Assembly: GCF_023283885.1 (NCBI RefSeq)
Contig: NZ_JAKILA010000029.1
Coordinates: 1-47,279, forward strand
Length of the DNA: 47,279 nucleotides
Source: Shewanella basaltis
Lineage (GTDB): Bacteria > Pseudomonadota > Gammaproteobacteria > Enterobacterales > Shewanellaceae
Direction of reading: 5' to 3'
In this document: positions 24,399 through 32,990 of the stretch, piece after piece
Numbering within the stretch: position 1 is the first letter of the stretch
Layout of the letters: each line of letters begins with the position of its first letter
Made by a program: the position numbers and the translations under genes
The notes under the pieces: generated by a model
Database searches by the model: none
What the model saw: only the letters and a program-made list of their open reading frames with translations
What the model was told of the DNA's origin: nothing

Positions 24399-25637
24399 AT
24401 GTTTAACAAGTTAACAGGGACGTTATTGATTACCACGTCATCATTTTCAATCGTGTCAGCCGTTGAAAAAATAAAGTGGATTTTTATATGTTTTAATCTG
24501 ATTTATGTGGTGTTGGCGGTAAGTGTGTTTTCTTTTTTGGCTGAATCTTTCGGGCGTTTAATGCTCAGTATATTGTTGATCTTGCTAGCGTTTAGTTATC
24601 AATGTCGATGGTGTTTTGATGCCTCGCGCAAGGTGTTAATACAGTTCCATGGTTTCAAGTTAGGGGGGAAATCCATTTATTCCCTTCAACAACAAAATGT
24701 AGATTACTCAGTAATAAAAAATATTGAGTTAAAAGAAGTGCATAATACTTATAAAGTGATTTTGCATGTTAAAGAGAGTCAACAAACTCAATTTCCTGAA
24801 CCGATATCGATATCGTTAAAAGTGAAGCAACATAAGTTGCCTGCATTAGTGCAACAATGTCGAAAAGTGTTAATGTCGCAGGGGATTAATGTTGTCGGTC
24901 AATTTGATAGCGTTAGCCGTAAAGATTGGCCAACCTTTAGTTCAGTTCAGCTCGACCAAGATACCGTAAAAGCCTTTATCGGGATTAAGTTATTTAACGA
25001 CCCGATAAAACTACAATATCCCGTCACACTGTTTATGCTGCCTTTACCTCGGCAATACTTTCATCAAGTCTGGGCTTCAAGTTATATTAGTTTTATGGCT
25101 GCCCTGTTTATCCTTTATTCCAGCCATAATATCGTAGCGGCCATAGTGGTTGCCTTATTTGGGGTAGCTGTGTCTGCTGTAAGGCGAAAGCTCATTTGCG
25201 ATAAGCATTATACACAGGGTATATCGACTCCTAATGAGATTGTTATCAGCGAAAATTCACTTGTTATTCCAAGAGTGTATTTTGAGGACAAGCAAGTTAG
25301 ACAGATAGAAAAGTCAGCAATTAAATCAATCAATATTGAGTGGAATTGGTATAAAGCTGGCGATGGTGACAGTGCCCTGAGGCAATACTGGCGGCCTTTT
25401 GTCTTTAGAGTAAACATTGATGTGAGTCACGGTGAAAGCATTACGTTAGCCGGGCAAACATGTGATAGTAATAAATTTGTTATTGCACTGTCTCAACTCG
25501 GCTACAGTGCAACGTTGACGCAAGTCCCAAAAATAGCAGCGGTATGGCGATATTACATACCCATACCGATGGCTATAGCGCTACTAGGTATGACAGGCTT
25601 TGGCTTGTACTCGCTGTATATTCGTTATTTGGTTTAA
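24399..25637 (+). CDS. Membrane protein with two possible PH-like regions (cluster member M2)
   Basis: Not recognised. The 412 residues appear to contain the M1 layout twice. Membrane segments at about 25-45 and 46-66 precede a strand-rich region (70-165) containing SVIKNIELKEVHNTYKVILHV. A second helix pair (about 225-265) precedes a second region (270-375) with SAIKSINIEWNWYK and HGESITLAGQTC. The protein ends in a hydrophobic segment (385-408). The ATG at 24399 follows AAGGAATAGG. The 158-base gap after S1 could contain a promoter, but none is convincing. Confidence 0.65.
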   Translation: MFNKLTGTLLITTSSFSIVSAVEKIKWIFICFNLIYVVLAVSVFSFLAESFGRLMLSILLILLAFSYQCRWCFDASRKVLIQFHGFKLGGKSIYSLQQQNVDYSVIKNIELKEVHNTYKVILHVKESQQTQFPEPISISLKVKQHKLPALVQQCRKVLMSQGINVVGQFDSVSRKDWPTFSSVQLDQDTVKAFIGIKLFNDPIKLQYPVTLFMLPLPRQYFHQVWASSYISFMAALFILYSSHNIVAAIVVALFGVAVSAVRRKLICDKHYTQGISTPNEIVISENSLVIPRVYFEDKQVRQIEKSAIKSINIEWNWYKAGDGDSALRQYWRPFVFRVNIDVSHGESITLAGQTCDSNKFVIALSQLGYSATLTQVPKIAAVWRYYIPIPMAIALLGMTGFGLYSLYIRYLV

Positions 25638-25715
25638 CAGCAAAAGCATTTACGTTGTCATAGCACGACAGAGTTAGAGTTAGTGTTAAATACATGACTT
25701 AAGGATGAGCTAAAA

Positions 25716-27029
25716 ATGAAAAAGATAAGATTAATGGCATTATGCGGCTTAAGCACTGCCAATGTATATGCAAGTTGTAATATTGATTTTGAAGTACAAG
25801 GTGAATTGGACCCCACACTGCAGTACAAATTGACTTACTATAATACTCTGCATTCACGTAAGACGAAGGACTTAAACAATCTTACCGCGTTTACAAAAAA
25901 CAATATTGAATTGCCTGGCTGTCCTCAAAAGCATAAAGCCGATATGACTTTGACTTATACCAAAGAGGGCACCAGTTATATTGTGTTTGAAAGTCATTTG
26001 TTTCCTAATCAATCCAGTATTTATTTTAGTCACAGCAATACATTAGCGTTTAGAAGTTGTGCTGGTTGCGACTTGCAACAATACACCTATGTCGCGAAAG
26101 AGATCCAAAAGCAAGGGATGGATAAAGAGTTGAACGCTTTGGTTGTGCAGCAGGCTGACTATCTTGACTATCTTCGCTATGCCGATGTTAGAGCTGTTTT
26201 TGGTGAAAGGTCAAAGGCGATTGTTAATGCTGCTATTGAGGCAGGATATATCACTCCACCCAATATTGGTGCTATTAATGAAAAGCCACCTCATACCCGC
26301 GATGTGATTAAACAATGGCTGGCAATATTGGCACCACAAAAAAGTTTTAAAAATATTTTAGGGGCGAAAACCCATCAGCAGGACGCTTTTGCTGACTATG
26401 AGGCAATGACAGATAAAATTTCACTGACTAACCCAACATTTTTCGATCAACTGACAAATCTCACCAAAGGGTTCAAGGATAAAACGATATTTACAGGGGA
26501 AGTACAGTCACTAATCGCCCCGTTTTTGTCAACCACCGATGCGGATATAAAAAAACTTGTTAGCATGATTAATGAGTCATTAAGCCAAGCATTATCGTTA
26601 CCTGATCAGGTAAACAACGTATTGATATCAAAAGGCGATATTAACAACCCTAAGCCCGACGATTCCGCTAGGTTGATGGCAAATTGGTTTAGATTGTTGC
26701 ACACCATTGAGTCTGGCACGCCTGAGCAATTAGCCATGTTTTCAGCTCAGTTTAGAGCAGGTGTGATGACAGATATTTTGAATCGTGATGACTCAAAGCA
26801 AAAAATACTTGTCGCAGCGATAAAAAAGTACAGTAAAGCAATACGTTATTCACCGTCAAAAAGTAGCGACAAAGATGTAGCCGCTTACAATATGCTATTA
26901 GATGAATTTAAAGGGAAAGTTGAAGGTAACGGAAAGCGCTTAATGTTAAAAGACGTAGACAGTGGTCAACAACTAGAGTGGGTTTACGAAAATAACAGCT
27001 GGAAATTGGATACCGTTTTAATTAAGTAA
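25716..27029 (+). CDS. Secreted protein of unknown function (cluster member S2)
   Basis: Not recognised. The 437 residues have a signal peptide of about 19 residues (ending NVYA, mature SCNIDF). The N-terminal part (20-130) is beta-rich with several cysteines, including CAGC near 114. The remainder is mostly helical. It ends GQQLEWVYENNSWKLDTVLI, like S1 and S3. It resembles a long helical protein with a fused C-terminal NTF2-like edge, but I cannot assign a family. The start follows TTAAGGATG. It lies 78 bases from M2 and 47 bases from the next gene, which fits one operon. Confidence 0.65.
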   Translation: MKKIRLMALCGLSTANVYASCNIDFEVQGELDPTLQYKLTYYNTLHSRKTKDLNNLTAFTKNNIELPGCPQKHKADMTLTYTKEGTSYIVFESHLFPNQSSIYFSHSNTLAFRSCAGCDLQQYTYVAKEIQKQGMDKELNALVVQQADYLDYLRYADVRAVFGERSKAIVNAAIEAGYITPPNIGAINEKPPHTRDVIKQWLAILAPQKSFKNILGAKTHQQDAFADYEAMTDKISLTNPTFFDQLTNLTKGFKDKTIFTGEVQSLIAPFLSTTDADIKKLVSMINESLSQALSLPDQVNNVLISKGDINNPKPDDSARLMANWFRLLHTIESGTPEQLAMFSAQFRAGVMTDILNRDDSKQKILVAAIKKYSKAIRYSPSKSSDKDVAAYNMLLDEFKGKVEGNGKRLMLKDVDSGQQLEWVYENNSWKLDTVLIK

Positions 27030-27076
27030 TTCAGACTGATGAAAAGTTCAACTATTCAATCAATTAGGGATAAATA

Positions 27077-27589
27077 ATGAAGTTAAATAAATGGATAAAA
27101 AGTCGCTGTTATCAATTTTCAGCAATTGCATGTAGCTCAATGTTGGTATTTTCTGTATCAGCCAGTGAGGCCAGTGAAGCCAGTTTGCCTAAAGAGGTCA
27201 GTGAGTTAAAGCCGCGTTGTGATCAAGTAATGCGCGATATTCGTGATGAAAAAATAGATAAAATTATTAAAGGGTATCACCCTATGATGCAACAATGGCA
27301 GGATGGGAAAAGAGCTCGGAAATTGATTAATCTTAGTTTAGGGGGTTATAAAAGAACAGCGGATGGAGTGGAGCTTTTAGATTTTTTGGTGTTCACACCT
27401 GAAAAGTCAGGCTTTATTGAGCCGAGCACAAATTTAAAAGGAAACTACCCTAATACCACACGTGTAGTAGATATTAACTATAGTTATGAGTTTAAAATGC
27501 GGAATGGTCAGAATAGTATCGGTGGTGTAAGGTGCGTGCTATTTGAAGATGATGGCCAATGGTATTTTTATGATGATTTACCCTTTTAG
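27077..27589 (+). CDS. Small secreted protein (cluster member S3)
   Basis: Not recognised. The 170 residues start with a long signal peptide (about 1-30, VFSVSASEA). A short run of repeated Ser-Glu-Ala units follows (SASEASEAS), encoded by near-repeats of GCCAGTGA around 27161-27182. The mature part has two cysteines (CDQVM near 50 and GGVRCVLF near 155) and ends FEDDGQWYFYDDLPF. The size and ending resemble S1, and the Cys pair spacing is similar, so a shared fold is plausible. The start follows TTAGGGATAAATA. Confidence 0.65.
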   Translation: MKLNKWIKSRCYQFSAIACSSMLVFSVSASEASEASLPKEVSELKPRCDQVMRDIRDEKIDKIIKGYHPMMQQWQDGKRARKLINLSLGGYKRTADGVELLDFLVFTPEKSGFIEPSTNLKGNYPNTTRVVDINYSYEFKMRNGQNSIGGVRCVLFEDDGQWYFYDDLPF

Positions 27590-27617
27590 TATTGCTTTAT
27601 AAATTAATAACTTGCAG

Positions 27618-28367
27618 ATGAAAATCAGCAGTCAGTTGACTGTTGGTTTTATTTTAACAATGTCAGTTGCTTATTCGTTTTCTGATGTTAATGATTGTTG
27701 TAAAGTAGAGCCCTTATTAATGCCGTGGATTAAACAGAGTTTTAGTATTTTTAAAAGTAATACGACACTCGAAATGAAATTAGATGAACGTCATAAAGTT
27801 ACATTTGTCTCTCGGATCCTCATTTCGCCTTTTTCAATGTTAACTTGGCTATTATTGTTAACCAGTTTAATTGGTGTACCTTTGCTATTGATGTTTGTGT
27901 TACAGGCATCCCCAGATGCTATTTTGCCAGTAACATTAATCAGCATAGCCGTTATCTTGATATTCCATTGTTGGGTTAACTTTAAATCAGGGTTAGTGAC
28001 CAGTTTAACCAAAGAGGCTTTGGAGCTTCCAGAGGTGTTTTGCGGATCGAAAACACAAAGTTATATTCGTTTGAGCCGTATAAGCGCTATTCATATTCAG
28101 CGCTACCGATTTAGTTATAAACGGGAAACCCCTGGGAAATGGTATAGACAAATATCGAAAGCTGATATCTATACTCATGCACGATTCACGCTTAATACAG
28201 GTGAAAAGATAAATATATCAAGAGCAAATCTATTTGCATTGCCAGAAATAATTGAATACATCAATGACAAACACTCACCCGAGATTACTTTTGCTTATCC
28301 AACGCCATTAAAGGTGCTATTGGGGCTATTTTTATTATATTTAGTAGGTTTGTATTTATCGAAATAA
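27618..28367 (+). CDS. Membrane protein with possible PH-like domain (cluster member M3)
   Basis: Not recognised. About 249 residues from ATG 27618; a TTG two codons upstream is an alternative. A hydrophobic N-terminus with adjacent cysteines (DVNDCCKV) may be a signal anchor. Two membrane segments follow (about 75-100 and 105-125). A basic strand-rich region (130-220) has LSRISAIHIQRYRF and FTLNTGEKINISRANLF, matching the M1 pattern. A C-terminal hydrophobic segment lies at about 225-245. The ribosome site is poor, which suggests translational coupling to S3, 28 bases upstream. Confidence 0.62.
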   Translation: MKISSQLTVGFILTMSVAYSFSDVNDCCKVEPLLMPWIKQSFSIFKSNTTLEMKLDERHKVTFVSRILISPFSMLTWLLLLTSLIGVPLLLMFVLQASPDAILPVTLISIAVILIFHCWVNFKSGLVTSLTKEALELPEVFCGSKTQSYIRLSRISAIHIQRYRFSYKRETPGKWYRQISKADIYTHARFTLNTGEKINISRANLFALPEIIEYINDKHSPEITFAYPTPLKVLLGLFLLYLVGLYLSK

Positions 28368-28449
28368 CAAGGTGTTAACCGTAACCGGAAAAGAAAAATA
28401 CATGGACTTATAAGGTAATCGATTCAATGAAGAATAGTGCAATTGGGTG

Positions 28450-28612
28450 TTCTGGTCTAATTCCATCGGACACTTAATTTTGAGACAGTATGTTAATAAA
28501 TTAAGAGGTCTATATGAGTTTAAAGCAATCACACAAGAGTTATCCGCAGGCATTTAAAGATGAAGCAGTATTGATGGTGCTGGACCAAAGCCAAGCACCT
28601 TGCATTATTTAA
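28450..28612 (+). pseudogene. IS3-type element remnant: left end and start of orfA
   Basis: TCTAATTCCATCGGACACTT near 28456-28475 looks like an insertion-sequence terminus. After it, ATG 28514 opens a 32-codon frame beginning MSLKQSHKSYPQAFKDEAVL, which resembles the N-terminus of IS3-family OrfA (the HTH protein that starts with K-x-Y-x-x-F-K-x-E-A-V). It stops at 28612, before the helix-turn-helix, and no orfB remains. A second short frame (about 28599-28727) is of unknown origin. The element is dead. Confidence 0.6.
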
Positions 28613-28734
28613 CAGAGCTGCACTGAGTACATTAAAACAACACACGGGTAAAAAAGACAGCCTTGCGGGTAAGCGCCGCCGCGCAGCTTGGAGTCCTACA
28701 TTTCGCTCAGAATTGCTGTTTGGTTAAGTTATGA

Positions 28735-29040
28735 GCAAAGTGGAATCCCGCCCTGCCTATTCAATATGCTTTATCAGCGTTACTGATTGGCTTTTTTTCT
28801 TGGGTATTTCTTTACCGCGCAGCAGGGACAAAACTCAGAATTTATAATGATACTTTGATTATTAAACATGGTGCATTTAACGAAAAAACCTATAAACGTT
28901 CAGATATTATTGGCGTAGTAAACATTACTAGAAATACGTATTTAGTGACTCGGCTAGGTGCAGAATGGTTAGCTTTTAGATTACCCACAGAATACAGCTA
29001 TGCGATTCACAGTTGGTTAATGCCATATCTGAAACACTAA
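28735..29040 (+). pseudogene. 5'-truncated membrane PH-like paralogue (cluster member M4)
   Basis: An open frame of 101 codons without ATG or GTG near its beginning. It encodes a hydrophobic stretch (QYALSALLIGFFSWVFLY) then a strand-rich segment with LRIYNDTLIIKHGAFNEKTY, SDIIGVVNITRNTYLV and LAFRLPTEYS. This is the membrane-helix plus strand pattern of M1 and M3 without their first part. The frame is closed upstream by TGA (28732-28734), just after the IS remnant, so insertion or deletion probably removed the 5' end. A TTG at 28855 could in principle start a 61-residue soluble piece. Confidence 0.6.
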
Positions 29041-29094
29041 ACGCTGGATTTATTATAAGCACTTATTTAAAACTCAACTAACAGGATGTTATCG

Positions 29095-29691
29095 ATGAAT
29101 ATGATGAAAAAAGCCAGCTTGCTGGTGGCCATGACTACAGCCATTACCACAATGAGCTTTATAGCATTGGCGAGTAATCAGGGGGCTATTGATGCATTTG
29201 AGGCTAAAACTAAACCGATTGCCCAAGATGCAAAAGTCATATCAGAAAAACAATTAGTATTGATGGATGAGTTTAACCAGCTCGTGGCGTCGGGTAATGC
29301 TGCCCCAGTATTTCAAAGCGGTAAGGTGACAGAGTTACAAGCTCTAGGCGAGCAGACGTTGGTACAAGCTAAGCTGTTTGTTAAAGAGTATGAGCAGTTT
29401 TTAGCGCAATTACCTGAAACCTCTACCTGTTATACACCTGAAAATGTCACTGAATATAATCAGCTTATTAATGAGGTCGCAACTAAGAATCAATCTTTAT
29501 CTGAGTTAGCTAACACGGTCGCGCCGGGTGATGAAATGGCAGCTACCATGGCAGTATTAAACTTACAAATGCATGCCGGGCAGGTGGGTAGTTTGGTGCA
29601 AATGTTCCAACTGGTGAAGATGTGCTATGTCACCGAAGCGATGGGATACACCAAGCAAGATGTTGAGCGTATGCAAGCGGAAGAACAGTAA
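29095..29691 (+). CDS. Small secreted helical protein
   Basis: Not recognised. About 198 residues from ATG 29095, which follows AGGATGTTATCG; an ATG at 29086 lies too near the ribosome site. The signal peptide is about 28 residues (ending IALA). The mature part is almost entirely helical, with two cysteines (CYTPEN and KMCYVTEA) about 60-70 residues apart that could form a disulfide. A periplasmic location is inferred. It closes the plus-strand cluster and is followed by a strong bidirectional terminator. It lacks the NTF2-like ending seen in S1-S3, so its relation to them is positional only. Confidence 0.7.
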   Translation: MNMMKKASLLVAMTTAITTMSFIALASNQGAIDAFEAKTKPIAQDAKVISEKQLVLMDEFNQLVASGNAAPVFQSGKVTELQALGEQTLVQAKLFVKEYEQFLAQLPETSTCYTPENVTEYNQLINEVATKNQSLSELANTVAPGDEMAATMAVLNLQMHAGQVGSLVQMFQLVKMCYVTEAMGYTKQDVERMQAEEQ

Positions 29692-29741
29692 AGTCTATGT
29701 GAGCGATTTTTATTAACGCGAAATTGTAATGCAGCATCAAA

Positions 29742-29777
29742 AATAAACCCCATTCGCTTTTGCTTATGGGGTTTATT
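29742..29777. terminator. Bidirectional terminator between convergent genes
   Basis: AATAAACCCCAT (29742-29753) and ATGGGGTTTATT (29766-29777) form a 12-bp stem with A-run and T-run. It serves the secreted helical protein gene and the minus-strand lipoprotein gene. Confidence 0.88.
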
Positions 29778-29818
29778 GTTATCGGTGAAAACGCCTTAAA
29801 TTAAGTGACACAATAGGG

Positions 29819-31636
29819 TTAAAATACCAGTGGATTAACCTGATCATATAAGTGTTGGTATAACGTTTGAGTAAACCCTGTGTTGTTATCAAAGGTGACT
29901 GACACATTGTTAGAAGCAGACGTTTGCATTTTTTCATTGAGTTCGACTTTCATAAGCTGTTGGTCAACAAATAAGAAGTAGTCTGGATAGACATATTCCT
30001 GTGCGGTGCCTTCAACGATTTCAGCGACTTTAATCAATAACTGATCACTTGGACTGGTGCTTTTTGTCATTTGATAACGTTGTTCAATGTTGCCATCGCT
30101 ATCAAGCAAAGCAATGGTTTGCGCTTCTTCATCGATAATGATGTCGAGCGGGAAGTAAAAACCAAATAAAGCTTCGGCTACCATTGTTGTCGAAAGCGTT
30201 TCTTCAGTGACAAAGCTTGATAGCGCGTATGTTTCATAATCTTCAACTACTCGGCACATTACATCTTCGGCTTGAGTTACCGTTAAACTGTATAGCGTAT
30301 CTGGCCAGATTAATGTGTCTAATTTTAGCATTTCTGGAGATGTATTTAACACTGACTGCCAAAAGTCGCTGGTGTTGGCGTGAGTGATTTTATTGATGTC
30401 GATAGTAATAGGGACATTCGTGCCGGCATAAACCGTGTTGTAGGTATTACCTGTAATGCTTGGCTCCGTTACTGGGCCATTGTCTTCTGTATACCAGCGC
30501 TTGTCTGTTGTGTGCCAACATTCGGTAAGCTCGTCATTGTCTTCATCTAATGGGGCTTCAAATGCTAGGGCTTGACCGGCCAGAGCGGAGATCCAGGTTA
30601 ATACTTTTGTGTTGTCGGCATTTTGCATAGAAAATGCACTTAGATCAGAAGATAAAGTCAGTGATAAGGTGTTAGCAAAGCCGCTTTCATGAATGATATT
30701 ACCTAGCACAAGGTCCCAATCATCTTGTGACAAAATACGCGAATCGATAGGTAATTCTGTAAACCCTAATGCGATGGCTGAGTCACTAAAGAGTATATTA
30801 GCCGCTAAAGTGAATGCGTCATCTGAAAAGAACGCTTCGATAGACAGACCGCTATCACTTAATATTTGCCAAAGCTCAGCATAAGTCGCGGCAAGGATTT
30901 TTTCTGCTGCAATGATGTTTGGAATTTGAGTCGCGATGACTTGTTGTAAATAAGCAATGGCATAGTCTATGCGCATAAAATTAGCGGTGGCTGACGTTTC
31001 AGCGGAAACTGAGTATAAAGTGTCGGCATCTAATTGATACAAAATAGCTAATAGTGCGTCTAACTCGGTTGATAGTTGACTAATGTCACTGTCAGACAGA
31101 TTTTGATTCATCATTTCTATAATGCGAGACTGCTTGATATGAGTCAGGTTGTTAATCGCGCCGTTATATTGTGGGTTTGCGATTAATGTCCCTTGCCCTG
31201 CATCATCAACAATTGCTTTTGGTGCTGCTCGGTTAGCCGGGTTTTTAACCTTAAGAGCTAAAGAGCGGGCCTGGATGGCTTGCGTTGCTGTCGCTGCTTG
31301 CCAGTTAGCCACTAAATAATAGTCTGGGGTTTCAACTTCGCTCGTCCACTCTAATTGATAGTTACCGTCAGCGTCAGTCGTTGCGAATGGTTCATCGCTA
31401 TCACAAATTACGTTTTTATTTAAATCGGCACACACAGTGGCGCCAGATAATGCCCCTTGATATACCGCTAACCCAGCAATTTGATGGTTATATTCAGATA
31501 CCGGTGGCGTAGTGGGGGTAGTTGGCGTACCTGAATCTGGTTGGGTTATGTCTGTAGTTGAGTCATCATCTGATGAACCGCAACCCACTAAAAGGGCGCT
31601 AGAGATTAAGATGGCTAATAAACTTTTATGGTGCAT
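29819..31636 (-). CDS. Large surface or periplasmic lipoprotein, unknown function
   Basis: 605 residues with a lipoprotein signal: hydrophobic residues 5-17 followed by the lipobox LVGC, acylated Cys19, then GSSDDDS and a Thr/Pro linker (about 30-45). Residues 50-130 resemble a prealbumin-like repeat as in SdrD B or carboxypeptidase-regulatory domains: CADLNKNVICDSDEPFATTD followed by ADGNYQLEW. The remainder is acidic and helical to mixed, with no motif I recognise. The acidic residues after the Cys suit retention or surface export signals but do not prove either. A CsgD-like regulator lies upstream on the same strand, 150 bases away, and may control it. Confidence 0.75.
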   Translation of the reverse strand: MHHKSLLAILISSALLVGCGSSDDDSTTDITQPDSGTPTTPTTPPVSEYNHQIAGLAVYQGALSGATVCADLNKNVICDSDEPFATTDADGNYQLEWTSEVETPDYYLVANWQAATATQAIQARSLALKVKNPANRAAPKAIVDDAGQGTLIANPQYNGAINNLTHIKQSRIIEMMNQNLSDSDISQLSTELDALLAILYQLDADTLYSVSAETSATANFMRIDYAIAYLQQVIATQIPNIIAAEKILAATYAELWQILSDSGLSIEAFFSDDAFTLAANILFSDSAIALGFTELPIDSRILSQDDWDLVLGNIIHESGFANTLSLTLSSDLSAFSMQNADNTKVLTWISALAGQALAFEAPLDEDNDELTECWHTTDKRWYTEDNGPVTEPSITGNTYNTVYAGTNVPITIDINKITHANTSDFWQSVLNTSPEMLKLDTLIWPDTLYSLTVTQAEDVMCRVVEDYETYALSSFVTEETLSTTMVAEALFGFYFPLDIIIDEEAQTIALLDSDGNIEQRYQMTKSTSPSDQLLIKVAEIVEGTAQEYVYPDYFLFVDQQLMKVELNEKMQTSASNNVSVTFDNNTGFTQTLYQHLYDQVNPLVF

Positions 31637-31786
31637 TAATGTGTCCTTACATTAGATTGTTACTGCGTTTTTACAAATAGTTGTGCAGTGTGAAAATGCA
31701 TAGAAATGCAGCAGCTAACCCACTGTTAAAGGTGAGCTAATGTATGCCGCTGATGCATGAGGGCTTGGTATTATTAAAAGAGATGG

Positions 31787-32419
31787 TTAACCCGCCGCGT
31801 AGGCAAATAGCTGACCACGATTTTTAATCTTGGTTTTTTTATAAATGTTTTGCACGTGCATTTTGACCGTATTAACGGAAATATTGAGCTCTTTGGCCAT
31901 TTCTTCGTTAGTGAGTCCATGCAGTATAAGAGATAAAATTTGTTGTTCTTTTTTAGTTGTGACAGCAAGAATTTTTGCGCGGTTGCCAGATGATGGCACT
32001 CGCTTTTTTTGCAAAATGTATTTAGACAGGGCTTTATCGCTAAAGCTAATGTCGCCATCGAGTACTTTATTGAGGCTCTGTATTTGATCAACTAGGTTTG
32101 TGTCGATGCACATGGCTGAATGAAACCCAGATGAGATCAAAATTACTTCGAGCTCAACGTTTAGCGCTGGACAATAGGCGATATGTAAATGGCTTTTAAA
32201 CAAGTCTGCAGGTAAATAGCTTATTTCTTGTAGCGGGTGCTCAAGGTAATGAATCAAAACTGCGGTACTATTCTCAATGTTTGCAATGGTCGACAATATG
32301 GCAGGCGCATCGCTAGAGTTACATGCAATAAGATTGCATTCAATCAGGTTTGCAAGGTGATGAAATGGCGCTTGCAGATGCAAAGGGAAGTCGAGAATAA
32401 GCAGATGTTTAGTGAGCAT
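31787..32419 (-). CDS. LuxR/CsgD-like transcriptional regulator
   Basis: 210 residues. The C-terminal 65 residues are a LuxR-type helix-turn-helix: LILHGLTNEEMAKELNISVN, then TVKMHVQNIYKKTKI. The N-terminal 130 residues resemble an atypical receiver such as that of CsgD, the curli and biofilm regulator. The Asp phosphorylation pattern is not evident, which is also true of CsgD. The ATG at 32419 is preceded by AAGGAAAG on the minus strand. The 5' leader holds a stable hairpin, and an inverted repeat lies farther upstream. Control of the lipoprotein gene or of matrix genes is an inference. Confidence 0.82.
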   Translation of the reverse strand: MLTKHLLILDFPLHLQAPFHHLANLIECNLIACNSSDAPAILSTIANIENSTAVLIHYLEHPLQEISYLPADLFKSHLHIAYCPALNVELEVILISSGFHSAMCIDTNLVDQIQSLNKVLDGDISFSDKALSKYILQKKRVPSSGNRAKILAVTTKKEQQILSLILHGLTNEEMAKELNISVNTVKMHVQNIYKKTKIKNRGQLFAYAAG

Positions 32420-32440
32420 GTTACTTTCCTTGTGTCAAAG

Positions 32441-32467
32441 AACCGCATCCCTTTGCGGTTATTTTTT
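32441..32467 (+). terminator. Hairpin with T-run in the leader of the CsgD-like gene, opposite orientation
   Basis: AACCGCA (32441-32447) pairs with TGCGGTT (32454-32460), followed by ATTTTTT. As a plus-strand terminator it would stop transcription antisense to the regulator gene. On the minus strand it is a 5'-leader hairpin just upstream of the ribosome site. Confidence 0.6.
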
Positions 32468-32664
32468 CAACGTCGCGCTGCCTGTTGTGCAAAACTTGGC
32501 ATCGCTTGATTGTCCTAATTGTGTGCATTTTTATTATTGTGCTACCCGCAACGTTACGTATGTTGGGCGCATTATCAGCACATAAACTTTTGCTGTTTAA
32601 TATGACTAATTACCTAAACTCAGCTAAGTAGGGCTGGGTATTGTGCTCATACTAAACGTGATTG

Positions 32665-32696
32665 AAACATGGTACATACTACGTAAGTACATGTTT
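32665..32696. promoter_or_regulatory. Near-palindrome upstream of the CsgD-like gene
   Basis: AAACATGGTAC (32665-32675) and GTACATGTTT (32687-32696) are inverted with one extra base in the left arm. It is about 250 bases upstream of the regulator start in a region without genes, so it is a candidate regulator site. The rest of 32468-32832 shows only a 12-base direct repeat (TTTGCTGTTTAA at about 32587 and 32716). Confidence 0.35.
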
Positions 32697-32835
32697 ACAA
32701 GTTATATTTAAGATTGTTTTTGCTGTTTAAATGAGCAGGTCAACATACTACAACATTATAATCCTGTTGCATACGGTAAAATGGGTGTTTTTTTATTCAA
32801 CCTCCATTGTTTACATTTTGCGCAGTAATGATTTA

Positions 32836-32988
32836 GGGACTGTTGCAATTTCAACATTGTTTTTGCCGCAAATTGTGGGTCATTACTCACATATACAACG
32901 ACAAGGCAGCGATGTTGAGGCGTCGTAATTCTATATAAAAAGTCGAGAGCGCCGTAAAAATGGCCAACAAACGCTGCCAGGCAGGCCC
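32836..32988. mobile_element. Degraded half-length family-A derivative
   Basis: About 150 bases aligning collinearly with the first half of the 7527 element. Matching words include CATTACTCA, ATAAAAAGTCGA, GTAAAAATG and CCAACAAACGCTGCC. It has its own ends, GGGACTG and CAGGCCC (inverse GGGCCTG), but no clean target duplication. It ends two bases before the stop codon of rluF. Confidence 0.75.
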
Positions 32989-32990
32989 TA

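Noticed and set aside
32237..32509. Plus-strand frame of 90 codons opposite the CsgD-like gene
   Set aside because: Mostly antisense to the regulator, without a ribosome site or a recognisable product. The terminator-like hairpin lies within this frame near its end, which also argues against it.
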